Shown here: piece by piece, positions 33,926 to 45,000 of the stretch
How positions within the stretch are numbered: position 1 is the first letter of the stretch
Layout of the letters: each line of letters starts with the position of its first letter
DNA from: Adenanthera pavonina
Taxonomy: Eukaryota > Streptophyta > Magnoliopsida > Fabales > Fabaceae
Direction: 5' to 3'
Assembly (NCBI GenBank): GCA_026686845.1
Contig: JAIVEN010000002.1
Location: forward strand, 26,262,001-26,326,000
Length of the DNA: 64,000 bases
Notes under the pieces: generated by a model
Databases searched by the model: none
Seen by the model: the letters and a program-made list of their open reading frames with translations, nothing else
Told to the model about the DNA's origin: nothing
Translations under genes and position numbers: made by a program

Positions 33926-34306
33926 AGGGTCTGATTGACAGTGTTTTCTGTTTTATTATTTTGAGACTAGTTTTATAAAATTGTTTTCAAAAATAAGTTT
34001 TGAAAACAAGAAAATAAAAAAATCTGTTTGAATAATTGTTTTTAAAATCATAACTAGTGAGTGATAGATGACTTATTCAAAATTTATAACTTTACCATTA
34101 ATAAGGTGGATGTTTCTCACTTTTCCTTGTGTTTTTCAGAACAAAAATTACAAAACACCTTAAAGATGTTCTGAGTTTTCTGTTATTTTGTTTTTCTGTT
34201 TTCCAGAACAGTTTATAAAAAATAGGTTTACCAAACAAGTTTTCTGAGTTTTCTGTTTCTTAAAACAAAAAAACTGTTTTCAGAAAAAGAACCATATAGG
34301 CCCATA
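33926..34306. mobile_element. MITE-like inverted-repeat element downstream of the 7TM gene
   Basis: The left end GGGTCTGATTGACAGTGTTT and the right end on minus, GGGCCTATATGGTTCTTTTT then CTGAAAACAGTTTTTTTG, form imperfect inverted repeats around an AT-rich middle with further TTTTCTGTTTT / AAAACAGAAAA pairing. No clear target duplication was found. Confidence 0.45.
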
Positions 34307-34579
34307 GATTCCTTTCGGAAGCAACCAAAGAAGTAATATTTCTCACCCTTTTTCTTTCACCCATTCTAAAAATATTTCATTAGCACTGCACCTGTATGAC
34401 TTGGCATGGTCAAAGCAGACATGAGATGGATTCTCTCTCTCTCTCTCTAACACTTTATCCAGACATTTTCTGATTTGACCAAAAACTTCAAAAACCAATC
34501 AAACACAGTCCAAACATCTCATATTTACCTTCCAAAATATCAAAGCAATGGAACAAAAACCAAAAGACAGCAGAACTGG

Positions 34580-35235
34580 TCAAAGTAGACACAATGCATG
34601 AATAGAGAAACCATTAAATTTAAGTTTACCTCTACTTAAGTTAGGCGCTGTATCCGCTTCCTGTCGAGTTATGGCAAAGACTCGTCCTAGCATCATTGGC
34701 CTTCTTACTTTGTCATCACGCCTTGACTCCCGACAATTCCATGAGATATGTCCCCGTCTCCCATAGTTATAGAAAATTAAGCACGGATGGTGACCATGGT
34801 TCATCCCACAGTTTGTGCACGGATTTGAGGCACTACCTGAACTGTATTAAGATGAAGCTGAGTCTCTTCCTGCATATTCACTCTAACTGGAACTCTCCTG
34901 ATCAAAGCTTCCTCGATAAAATGATCCTTTGCCATACCAACCTCTGTTAGATTGATCTCTGCCAAACCTGCCTCTTCCTCTGAGGTGATGGCCTCTATTA
35001 CGGCGGCCTCTTCCTCCACTAGAACTTGTACTGCCACCGATACTACCACTTCTAGATCCACTTCCTTTACTAATTCCTCCAATAGGTTCTAGGTGAGAAA
35101 AGGCTCGGATAATTGAATTCATCTTCTTCTCCTCAATCTCCTGGATAGGACACGCATCTTAGCACACAAGTCCTCAAAGGACACAAACTCTTCCTCAATC
35201 TCTCTCGCACATAGCTAAAACCACGAACTATCATC
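34580..35235 (-). pseudogene. Ty3-gypsy gag fragment (Gly/Arg-rich linker and zinc knuckle)
   Basis: On minus, about 35235-35125 resembles the gag C-terminal region (EEFVSFEDLCAKMRVL). 34883-35122 is a Gly/Ser/Arg-rich linker (GRGRRNRGHHLRGRGRFG). 34580-34804, in another frame, contains NHGHHPCLIFYNYGRRGHIS followed by WNC, a CCHC knuckle that has lost its first cysteines, and then GRVFAITRQEADTAP, the usual gypsy lead-in to protease. The protease itself is absent. A frameshift near 34880 and two stops break it. Confidence 0.75.
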
Positions 35236-35239
35236 ATAA

Positions 35240-36639
35240 CAGGATATTTCATATACGTAATTCCCTTCCAATAGTCGGTGAAGACTGATTCCGGGACATT
35301 ACCAAATTCACCTTACCCTAATGCAACCTAGCCAAAGGTTACACTAGAGCTCAGACCATGGCTCACTTTCCCCTTTCTCACCACTAATTGGTAGCGATTT
35401 AAGGAAGGTGTAGTCCACTGTGCGCCTTTCCCTCTCGGCCAAAGGAGTTGATTTAGCCGCATGGATTTCATCCTTATCCTCCCTTATCATATATCATATC
35501 ATATCATTGTATATCATATCATTATTACCACCCAATCACCATATATCTCACAATATCATGTGGTGATACTCATTTCATATCATCATGTAATCATTATCAT
35601 CATGTTTCACAATGTCATGCATGCATCATGTAATGTCACATCATCTCTAGTTATCATCATAATCATCATACACTATGTGTCTAGCCATGTGCATACTACG
35701 ATATATAAACAAACCATACACACACATATCAATATCATGGTACGAACGGAAACATGTATATATACACATACATATCATAACATATAATACAAACACTCGA
35801 TTATCTCAAGTTGTCAATTTCCACACACGCGGATTTCATGAACTTTTAGGATTGTCCAATGCAACTTGTACCCCTTACCGTCAACCAAAAACCTTTATAA
35901 TATTATAGAATCCTTAATTAACACAATATGCCACTTAACCAAAAATCACAATTCAACCATATAGGCTTAATCCAAGATTCCAATACCTTTTCCATACATC
36001 ATTGAACTCCTAAAGACCGTTCAAACTCTACCCAACCATATATATTTCGGATTCCATACTTCCTCTAACAATTTCAACCTAGAGTTAAGTTCAATCATGC
36101 ATACTCCTTCTAAAACTCATACCCAAGCATCACAAACACCAAATCACACTCAATTAATCCCATTTCATCTATTTTAATCTGTGAATTTCGGCCAAACACC
36201 AAAAACCCAATATATAATCGAAAAATCTTAAATCAAAACCGAACAAAATGGAGAGGGATGAGTAGAGATCACTTACCAATGATTTAGCAAGTTTATAGAG
36301 TCCAGAAATGATCTCCCTTGGCCAGATTTTTTAGCCCTAGCTCCACTTCTTCTTTCTTCCTCCCTTTCTCTCTTGCTCTCTCCTTCCCGGTTCGATTGAA
36401 ATATTGCTGATTTAAAGAATATGAGGCATGGCACCGTGGCGGTGCCCTTGACCAGAAAAACATTTCAGAATCTGTAGTTCGCTTGCCGCCACGGCCCTAT
36501 TTCTTGCCACGGCATGGAGCTCATTTTTTCTCCACTTGATTCTCTCCTCCATTCTATTTCCTCCGGTTTTGTATATAATACCAAATACACTTAGTTAGCT
36601 AGGGACCAAGTCCAGGATAATGTAATAAGGGTTGTTACA
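35240..36639 (-). repeat. 5' part of a Ty3-gypsy LTR (same family as 57452-59935)
   Basis: The alignable order on minus is TGTAACAACCC, GCCGTGGCGGCAAGCG, AAATTCACAGATTAAAATAG, a CATAT-rich low-complexity tract (35470-35800) and ACTAATTGGTGGTGAGAAA-like blocks. The same blocks occur in the same order in 57452-58890 on plus. Open frames at 35461-35908 are translations of the CATAT repeats. Confidence 0.75.
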
Positions 36640-37230
36640 CACACACACTCTCTCTCTCTCTCTCTCACACACACACAATCATGGACGGTAGTGAAGTTTA
36701 TTGTCTATACAAATTGAGTACAAATCCTAGTAAAGTGAAGGGACCGCATTTTAGCCTTGTTATTAGTTGTTTTATTTGATATATATGTGTGTGTGTGTGT
36801 GTGTGTATAAATTTTATTTTTATTTGATATAGATCTTAAGAGGTTTATGAATCTGCAGGTAAAGATTAAATTTAAATATGAAAAAAGTAATTTGACTTCA
36901 TTGCCGGCTTTTGTCTTCTTTTATAATGAATTATGCATATTTTGATCGGCTACATTACATATGACTGGCTATATTAGTAATATTCAACATTTAACATAAT
37001 TTTAATAAGAAAGATTAAACTAGAAAGCTTTTACACTATATGAATCTAATTACAAATATTTAAATTTCAAAAATAGTATTGGAAACTAGATGGTTTATCA
37101 CTAAAGAAGCATAATTTAATGTTACAAATAATAAAAGCTTAATTCTCAAATGTCTTAATAATCACATATACTATCAAAACAAATTTTGTCTTGATCAAAT
37201 GTCATGATACCAAGAGAGCTTATTAATATA
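36640..37230 (+). repeat. Gene-less copy of the LARP downstream flank
   Basis: From CACACACAATCATGGACGGTAG onward this matches 50899-51530 (CACACACAATCATGGACTGTAG; TTTTAGCCTTGTNATTAGTT; TTTATAATGAATTATGCATA; AAGATTAAACTAGAAAG). At 50.9 kb the same flank leads into the downstream side of LARP copy B; here the homology fades at about 37200 and no LARP sequence follows. A (GT)n tract lies at 36786-36807. Confidence 0.75.
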
Positions 37231-39867
37231 TTTATCAAAATAAATATATTATTCATTACCATAAATAAGCATTATTATCTTATTTTTAATAGTATTCCAC
37301 TTATAATAATAAATACAGATTATTAAATCAAATATATTATTAATTTATGGACTATTTTCGTAGCAATTTGATCACAAATATTGTAGAGAATATTGTATAT
37401 GGAGAGGATCAAATATGAGGGATTATGATATAATTTCTTACATGTATATTTAAATGTAGCTTAATATTAGGATTATGTTTTGATTGAGCAAATTTATTTC
37501 CAAATTAAAGTGTTATTTGTAAAGGAATTTTTATTTTAAAATTTACAATATATAAACAAATTGATTCACTTAAAATTATTATAAAATGAAAATTGATTAT
37601 CATTATTTTGTTTCATCCATCTTATTAAAATACACCAATTCAACTTAATTAATTTTAGTCTTGTGCTGGCTCAAATTATTAGAACAATAATTAAAAATGT
37701 CATAACATAATAAAATGAACTCATGATTACAAATGAAAAAAACAATCTAAAAAATCTTATGCAGATTCATGTGAAAAAATAAATTAAAAAATTCCTAAGA
37801 AAATGTAAAAATCATAAAAAATTCATAAAAATGCAAGAAAAATAAATAAAAAATGTTCAAATGTGTGACCTCCATACTTCAAAGTCTCCAAAACCTAATT
37901 TTTCCCTATTGAGTTAGAAGTATAATTTCACATTCTTTATACTCAAAATTTAATATATAGATATTATTCAATTGGGAAATTAAAATTTTTTTCATATTCT
38001 TGTTTTTCAAAAGAAAAGAAAAATATTATATATGTGTATTATTTTTCTTCAAAAGTTGCTTGGACATATTTTTATCAATTTTGTTAATAAAAAATGTTTC
38101 TCACTAATATGTCACAAATTAGTGACACATTTTTTATTATCACTAATTTAAATTTTTAGTGAAAAAAATTAGTGATAAAATCCTATTTGTCATTAAATTT
38201 GTAAATAATAAATTAAAAATGATGAATTTTGATGACCTAATATATAAGGCTTTAACATTCACAACTAGAATAGATATGACTATGATAAATCATTTTCTTT
38301 TTTTTTTCTTCTTTTTTTTTGTGGACCGAGAGTGTTTTGTCTGAAGCAATGGTCCAAGTTTGTTTTTTTTTCTGGATTTTTTTTGTGGGATGGAGGGGGT
38401 GTTGTCTATAGCATTGGTCTAAGTGGCCTCAAAAGTCTTGCCCCGATCTTTATATTCGGTACATATGAAAGAGACTTCATGAAAGAAAATGAGAAAGAAA
38501 TTTTTATGAAATTTATTTGGTACACATCATACAAATTTTTTATCAATATAAAATAATCTCTTTTATGGAACTCTTCTCTCATTTTCTTTCTCCCTTTCTA
38601 TTTTCCTCAAAATAACTTTTTCTGGCCAAACATAACATTTGTTTTATAAGTTAAGGGTCACTTGATATATCTGATGGGAATTAACTTTTTGGAAAATATG
38701 CTTTTAGGAAGTTAACTTTATGAAAAATTCATATATTACTTACTTGTTTCACTTTTAGTTTCTTGATAAGTTCAAATTATTTTTTAAATAACTAAATTAC
38801 ATTTTAAAAGTAAAGGCATAAATATCCTTTTTATTAATGAAATAAATTAGAAAGTTAAGAGCATCTTTGAAAAAATATGATAATTTATTTAAGAAGTAAA
38901 ATTTTTCAAGTTAAACCCAACTTCTCAGAAAAGACCAAGCAATATCATTTAATTTATGTTTTGGGATAAAATTTAATTTTCTATACTTACTTCTTTTATA
39001 CCAAGCTAGCCCTTACAGTGAATAAGAATGAAATTAGATAATCCTTTTCTAAAGGGTGACTTCCATATATCTTTTGAATTGTTGTTTATATATCTCTATA
39101 TATATATATATATGTATAATAATAAATCTATTCTTTTTGACAGTAATGAAAGTCATTACTTTTATTATATAAAAAACTATCCCGTTTTTCTTAGCACAAA
39201 ATTGAACTTATGTTTCTCCTTCATCGCTTGATTAAATTATTTTTGGTTAAAATCTTGTCTTTTAAATTAGAAAAACTACTCTAAATTCTCATAATTTTAA
39301 GTTTTTATTTTGTTGCTTAATTTTATTTTATTCTAATTTTATCCCTTAAATTTTATTTTCATTCCTTAATTTTGTTTTGATAAAATCTTGTCTTTTAAAT
39401 TAGAAACACCACTCAAAATATTCTTTTTTCCTAACACTACCAAATTATTTAACAAAAAGTTACTATAAGCCATCAAAGAATTCGCATTTTATTTTCATGG
39501 CGTTTGAGAAAATGAAATATTTCAATTGTTTTTAAAAGTTAAGAAATTAAATCAGAATAAAAATATGAAAGTGAATTCTAAGATAAATTTAAAGGACAGA
39601 ATTGAATCCAAATGAAATTAAGAGATAAACAGTTTAACGAGATTTCAAATAATATTTATCTATATCACATTATCATTCAATCTCTAACATAAAAAAATTC
39701 ATTAAAAATTATATAATAACTTAAATTAATGAAGAACTAAATATAATTATGATTATTTTATATATAAAATTTATCTTATACAAAAATTAATAAAATAAAT
39801 TGATAAGATATAGATCAAATTTAAATTAATCCAAATCTTTTAAAAAAATTATTATCCCATCAACTTC
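37231..39867. other. AT-rich intergenic DNA, nothing firm
   Basis: Long A/T runs, a (T)n-rich patch at 38290-38390 and (TA)n at about 39098-39112. Short open frames (38159-38556, 39028-39231) have no coding character. A small inverted-repeat-like patch at about 38460-38640 may be an old MITE, but its ends are unclear. Confidence 0.5.
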
Positions 39868-39876
39868 TATTTAAAG
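39868..39876 (+). promoter_or_regulatory. TATA box of the intact LARP1-like gene
   Basis: TATTTAAAG lies 131 bp upstream of the ATG. LARP copy B has TATTTAATG on the minus strand at the matching place (about 52516-52524, about 125 bp from its ATG), so the position is conserved between copies. Confidence 0.6.
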
Positions 39877-39998
39877 GATGGTTAGTATACGTAGCTGTAG
39901 TTCTCACCGTTTCAACTTCGCACACATTCTTTCTCTTCATATCCAAGTGTTCTCTCTGAATTTCTTTGTATCATTCTCTTTTATACTATCACTAGATC

Positions 39999-40550
39999 AT
40001 GGATGTTGCTCAGTCATATGTTCTTTATATTCATGCACCACCTTGTTATGGATCATTCTCTCGGATAGAAACTCATGCTTCTTCTCTCCCACCTCCTCAA
40101 CCTGTTCATACAGATCTCATTCCTCCTTATTATTCCCAGCCTCAAGTTCTTCAACCGCCATTATTTTCCACGATGTATTGGGTGCCTCAAAGTCAAAGAC
40201 CATTGCCACCAGAAGATCCAGAGTTGTACCCCAAGATTGTGAAGCAAATAGAGTATTATTTCAGCAAAGAAAATCTGGTGAGAGATGTGTACTTGAGGAA
40301 GAAGATGGACAGATATGGCTGGGTCGATGTTTCAGTAATCGCCAACTTCAACAAAATCAAAGAACTGACTTGGAATATATATCATATATTAGAAGCACTT
40401 GCTTCCTCTTCCACTATGCAAGTAAGGGGTTACAAGATGAGAAAACGATATAATTGGAAGGAATGGATCCTTCCTCCTGATGATGTTGCGGAGTTGACAG
40501 AACAAGTCAGGACTATCTCCCTTGAGAACACAACTCAACCATCAAGATGA
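39999..40550 (+). CDS. Short La-motif protein, LARP1b/c-like (intact copy A)
   Basis: A single coding exon of 183 residues, ATG to TGA. Residues 1-70 are Pro/Tyr/Ser-rich and disordered-looking (SSLPPPQPVHTDLIPPYYSQ). Residues about 73-155 form a complete La motif (HTH La-type RNA-binding domain): DPELYPKIVKQIEYYFSKEN, DRYGWVDVSVIANFNKIKEL, YHILEALASSSTMQVRGYKM, NWKEWILP. The arrangement Pro-rich then La motif then WILPP resembles the C-terminus of plant LARP1b/c. There is no RRM and no DM15 repeat, so it is much shorter than full-length LARP1. The known family role is mRNA binding and translation/decay control in the cytoplasm; for this mini-form it is inference. A TATA box sits 131 bp upstream, and a 3' UTR intron acceptor is likely at about 40688 (TTTTGCAG-GTTAAATAAATTC), shared with copy B. 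Three decayed relatives lie within 21 kb. Confidence 0.85.
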   Translation: MDVAQSYVLYIHAPPCYGSFSRIETHASSLPPPQPVHTDLIPPYYSQPQVLQPPLFSTMYWVPQSQRPLPPEDPELYPKIVKQIEYYFSKENLVRDVYLRKKMDRYGWVDVSVIANFNKIKELTWNIYHILEALASSSTMQVRGYKMRKRYNWKEWILPPDDVAELTEQVRTISLENTTQPSR

Positions 40551-40860
40551 TGTTCATCCTTCTTAATTTATATTATAAGATTAATATCAAAGTATGTATG
40601 ACACTCTTTTTATGGTCTGATTTTGATTCTTTTATTTATTTTGTAGTATATATAATAATATTTAGCAATCATGATTTATTTTTGCAGGTTAAATAAATTC
40701 AGATTGTGGACGAATATTGAGAGGATCCAAGTTGTTGCCAGTCTTCATTGGCCTTAAGATGCTACAATTTGGTTACAATGGCAGACTTGTTGAGGATGGT
40801 TTCCCTCTGGGTCGTGTGATTAATTGTAAAAACAATTTTGTTGATTATATTGATAGTGTA
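40551..40860 (+). other. 3' UTR region of LARP copy A, probably with an intron
   Basis: After the stop, TTATTTTTGCAG-GTTAAATAAATTCAG (acceptor at about 40688) corresponds to TTTTTTTCAG-GTTAAGCAAATTCA downstream of copy B. The second exon would run GTGGACGAATATTGAGAGGA and onward to about 40860 (GTGTGATTAATTG). The donor is not clear. Confidence 0.45.
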
Positions 40861-42836
40861 AAATTTCTTTCATAGCTGTACTTATGTATTCTTAGTTTTG
40901 ATTGACTTTTAGATTTCGATTAGATTTTAGCTTTATGCATTATAGATTTGGATCCTTTACACACTTAAGAAATGGATTCATCTAGATTTTATATTAATAT
41001 ATTTATTTTATAATTATTGTCTTTGTAAGAACAATTTTTATGATTATATTTTGGAATTTTACTAGTTCTTTCTATTTTATCTAATCTTCTTTAGTATTTT
41101 ATTCTTTTCTTCAGAATTTTTTCTCATTATTTAATTAAGAGATTTCTTTGTGATTGCCAGGTTTCCGTATTTAATTTCCATATTTTTTTGGAAAAAGAAT
41201 AGTACTTCATAATTTATTTTGAATAGGTCTATCGATTAAAGAAAGAATTAGTCTCCTAATAAAATAAAATAAATCTCCTAATTTGTTAACTAAAGCACGC
41301 ATCCTAGCTTTTTTATTTTAAAAATTTTTTTTAGAATATTTTTTCAGTTGTGAATACTGACTTGTGTTTTTGTTAAAACAATTTTTATGATCATCTAGAT
41401 ATTATAAGAATTCTTCTATTTTTGTGCTTAAAAGAAATTATGCAGAACCATATATATTAAATAAATCTCTTACACAATATATATATATATATTTCATTTT
41501 CTCAATAATATTTATTGTTGTTATATTTATTTATTTTTTCAGTTAATAGACTTTTTCCTTGTTTCATCTTGAGACTCCTTTTTTCTTCCCTTTAATTAAA
41601 GATAATTTTGTCTTTGAATTTCATGGAGCAAAGCATGTTTCAAGCGCAATTTAATACGTAGAGGTGTTGGTATAGTTAATTTCTTTTAAAAAATGCATTC
41701 TTGTTTCAGACAAATATTATATATAGGATTTGCTATAATGATTGGCCTTGCATACTTGAATAGAAAAGAATGCATGAGAAATAACAACAGAAATTAAGAG
41801 TAAGATGTAATAAATATATAGGTCGAAAACAAATGTATGAAGAAAAAAGATTATTTGCATAAACTTAATATAAAGAACAATTGGATGAGTTTTTATACTT
41901 CCTTTTATTGTTTTTATCAGTCACATTCTATAAATTTTTTGTAGTTCTAAATATAGGTAACTTTTCATAAGTTTTTGAAGTATTAATTATATTATTTATA
42001 AAATATCCTTATTTATAAGTAAGAGAGTGTGTAAATTGTTAAAATTTGTAATATTTATTATGGGTAAAAATGAAAACTATATTAAGTTTAAGATAATTTT
42101 AATATGATAACCAATTTTTCTTGGTTTCAGTGAGTTAGTTTAAAGTGACTTATATTAAGGATTAGAACGAATATTTGAAAATATAAGGGACACATGTGCT
42201 TGTCTAGTTATTTAATATTTTTTTTAAAAAAATCCCTAATTAAGATAATATTTTTTTTTAAAAAATTAGTAATATAATTTATTTGTATTAATTGTATAAT
42301 ATAAAAATTATTAACATTGATATTTTTGAAAACTACTTTATATTCTTGATAAATATATTATTTTTCTTGATTTGTGCGATTTTATCTATATCCTTTATAT
42401 TAATAAATGAAGGAAATATTTACATAAACTTAATGTTATTTGTAATGCCCTTGAAAATAATAATGATTCAAATATTCTTGAAGTGTGACATTAGATGTTT
42501 TTTTTAAGGAAAATAAATAAATAGGCAGAAAAAATATATAGTAAGGAAAAGAAATAAATGATTAAAATCATAAGCATGCATATAAAAATTAATTTTTTGA
42601 ATAACAACAATATTATCAAATCCAACAATTGGTCAAGATATTATCTAGGATTTTTTTATAAGATTTGAATCTTGGACACCATTATCTTATAGTTTAGGGA
42701 AGTCTAAAATTTCTACCCCTTTTGGATTAGCGAGTGTTTCTTTATTATTATTTTAAATAAAATTGTATTACGATTTTTTTATCTGGTATTTTTAAAATTT
42801 TAATTATCCTTATCCTATAGAAAATTCCAGAACTAT
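40861..42836. other. AT-rich intergenic DNA, nothing recognised
   Basis: Long T and A runs with TA repeats (41480-41492). No coding frame with protein-like composition; the frame at 42292-42507 is Ile/Phe-rich AT translation. Confidence 0.5.
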
Positions 42837-44436
42837 AGATGAAGGGCATCATTCTCTCATTTTTCGGCGGCGTGATTCAGCTTCTCAAATTGCTCTCACT
42901 CCCAATTCTTTAATAACCTCACCTTCCTTTCTAGTATGGGTATGACCTCACCCTACTAGTCCGAATATGTTTAAACCAAGTGAGGGATGGAATAATTGTG
43001 GGCATTCGAAATTGGGAGGAGATGGAATACAAGGGATTGGGTAGCGAAGAAAGATAGAGGTTGGAGTGGCATTCTATGGAGGCGTAGATTGGAGTTTCCT
43101 AGTCCACGAAGATAAAGCCAAGAAGTCTCTTCATATTCTTGATAATTGTGGATTCTTATGTGGCTGGGGTGCATACCTGAAGAAGCGAAGCGAAACGAGT
43201 TGCTAATTCATTAACAGAGTTTAGTCATTCAATCGATCCAAGAGGTTAGAGAATATTTTGTTGGAGCGGTTCTAGCCCGTGAAGGTAAGTCCGTGTCCCT
43301 ACTATATACATCCTGTGATTAAGTGCCATGGGTAAAACATTTCAAGATGTGATGCCTTTTCTCTTTGATTTTGCTTTCGGTTGCACAGATGTGTGTAGGG
43401 GCATATAAAATTGGTATGAAATCAGGTGCCCTGTGTTATGATCGAAGCTTTTGGTGGGGTCCAATGTATTTCATGTTTCAAGCTTGCTGATACAATATTT
43501 TATTTGCTATTTGCAATGAAAAGATTTCATGAAGTTAGTATTAGTGCTCCATCTCTTTCACTGACATGGTATTCGTAGTGGCAATTAATGGTCTTACTTG
43601 AATATTATAGAAGGGAAATTGTTTTTTTCGGAATCTGACTTTCCAATTAATATATTGAAGCATCCGACCAGATTGTGACACTAAGCTGTGAATACTTTGA
43701 CATGGTGGGAATTGAGTATGTGGCTAACCTGTTCAAGGTCCCAGTTCGTCCCTTTACTGATGTTGGTAGTTCTTTGAGGATGTTTCTCAGAAAGAAGGGT
43801 ATGACATTGGAAAGAAGGATTCTTATTATCTGTTATTAACGCACCTTGGATGAAGATGATAGATGGACGATTTTGATTCTTTTATTTTTATTTTTTGAAA
43901 ATATTTAATTTGGGAAAAGTGGTTTTTTTAATTGCAAAAGTTAAAAAAAGAAAAGAAAAGAAAGACGTTTCATTAAAGTTTGTCTCAACTTAATAGTGGA
44001 GTTTGGTTATTTCTTTACTTATCCATTTAATTGATGTAATTAACTAAATTTTATAGTTTATCATTCAATTTTTCATTTAATTACTTATTTATTAACTTAT
44101 CCAGTTTTTCTTTATCTATTAATTTGTCTTTTTTTTTCTTTTCCTCCTTTCCCTCCATGTATTGTCTGTGTGTTTTGCCAATTAAATTTTCTTAATTAGT
44201 TAGTTATTTTTTAACAATCTATTCTATTTGTTTAATTGATGTTAAAATTATGTTTTTGTTGAGTAGGTCCATTATCTCATTTGTTTCTTCATTATCGTGT
44301 TGTATCTTGATGTCTGGATTGTACTTAGCCAAGATAATTGGAAAGGCCTAGGATGTTGTGCCCAAACTAATGGAGAGTGGATTTATATATGGTAATATAT
44401 TTTATAACATGTTGGAGAATGTCAAGGAGGCCTCAT
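42837..44436 (+). pseudogene. Possible remnant of a host gene (5' side), unrecognised
   Basis: GC content rises here. 43205-43290 looks like a leader exon ending at a good donor (CCCGTGAAG-GTAAGTCCGTG); a shortened copy of this block is at 50690-50760. At 43646-43840 one frame is open for about 60 codons (SDQIVTLSCEYFDMVGIEYV, then ANLFKVPVRPFTDVGSSL and a TAA). I do not recognise a family. It may be the upstream part of the gene whose last exons lie at 47562-48553, but the connection is inference. Confidence 0.3.
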
Positions 44437-44802
44437 AAACAAAGCCATAGTGATTTAACATCACATGTGGAAAAATGTGTTAATGAGGATTGTGCTAGAT
44501 TGACCATTTGCAATATTATTTTGTGCAGATATGCTCATATTCAAGTACTTTGAGTACTTGATTGATCTTAGTCAGTAATGTAATTAAACTGTTTTGTATT
44601 GCGTAATTGTATGGTACAAATGATCTATTTATTTGGGACTGATTGATATCGTTATTCATTTATTCATTCATTTGTTTGCTTGCTTGCTTACTTGTTTGGG
44701 TAGTTTGACTAATTAATTGATCAATTAATGCTTAATCTATTTTCTTATTTATTTCTTTTAACTATTTAATTGGCCTTTTATTCATCTGTTTGGTCTCTAT
44801 TG
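44437..44802 (+). repeat. Dispersed duplicate of intron sequence (left copy)
   Basis: From AAACAAAGCCATAGTGATTT to TTTGGTCTCTATTG this matches 48028-48392 (about 365 bp, about 93% by eye). The right copy lies inside the intron between the last two exons of the putative gene at 47562-48553. The left copy ends exactly where a CACTA terminus begins. Confidence 0.85.
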
Positions 44803-45000
44803 CACTACAACAAAAATGGCCTTTATTTTTTGTCTTTGGATATGCTTTTGAAGTGTATCCTATGTGACTGCTCCAAAAGCTTTTGGGTATGCTTCCCAAA
44901 AGCGTACCCAAAATATGTTATTTTGGTATGTTTTTGAAGAAGCATACCCAAAGACCTTTATTTTTTTTTAAAAAAGATAATTTTCATTTATTCCTGCTCC
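44803..45000 (+). mobile_element. CACTA (En/Spm) transposon left terminus
   Basis: CACTACAACAAAAATGGCCT is the canonical CACTA terminus. It is followed by subterminal repeats around GGGTATGCTTCCCAAAAGCG and TACCCAAA in both orientations (44885-44965). The duplicated intron would read TTGTCTCACTAC at this point, so the element begins in the middle of it. No matching right terminus (TTGTAGTG) was found within the window, so the right end is deleted or unrecognisable. Confidence 0.7.

Larger units (their letters stand above)
34446..36639 (-). mobile_element. Ty3-gypsy LTR/gag chimera inserted as one unit
   Basis: On the minus strand it starts TGTAACAACCCTTATTAC (36639) and follows the first half of the solo LTR at 57452-59935 (the AAATCATTGGTAAGTGATC region, GGTGAGAAAGGGGAAAG, ATAGTTCGTGGTTTTAGCT). 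At about 35235 it switches to gypsy gag coding sequence, and from about 34575 to 34446 it returns to the last about 130 bp of the LTR (TTTTTGAAGTTTTTGGTCAA, GTGTTAGA). The (CT)n/(CA)n target is split between the two sides. The paralogous region at about 50880-50910 lacks the insert, which fixes the boundaries. It is probably an element that lost most of its interior and parts of both LTRs; alternatively a template-switch product. Confidence 0.75.

Noticed and set aside
35461..35908. Two Ile/His/Tyr-rich frames
   Set aside because: Translations of CATAT-type low-complexity LTR sequence.
39878..40453. Longer open frame (191 codons) overlapping LARP copy A
   Set aside because: Different frame from the conserved La motif; composition is a shadow of the real gene.
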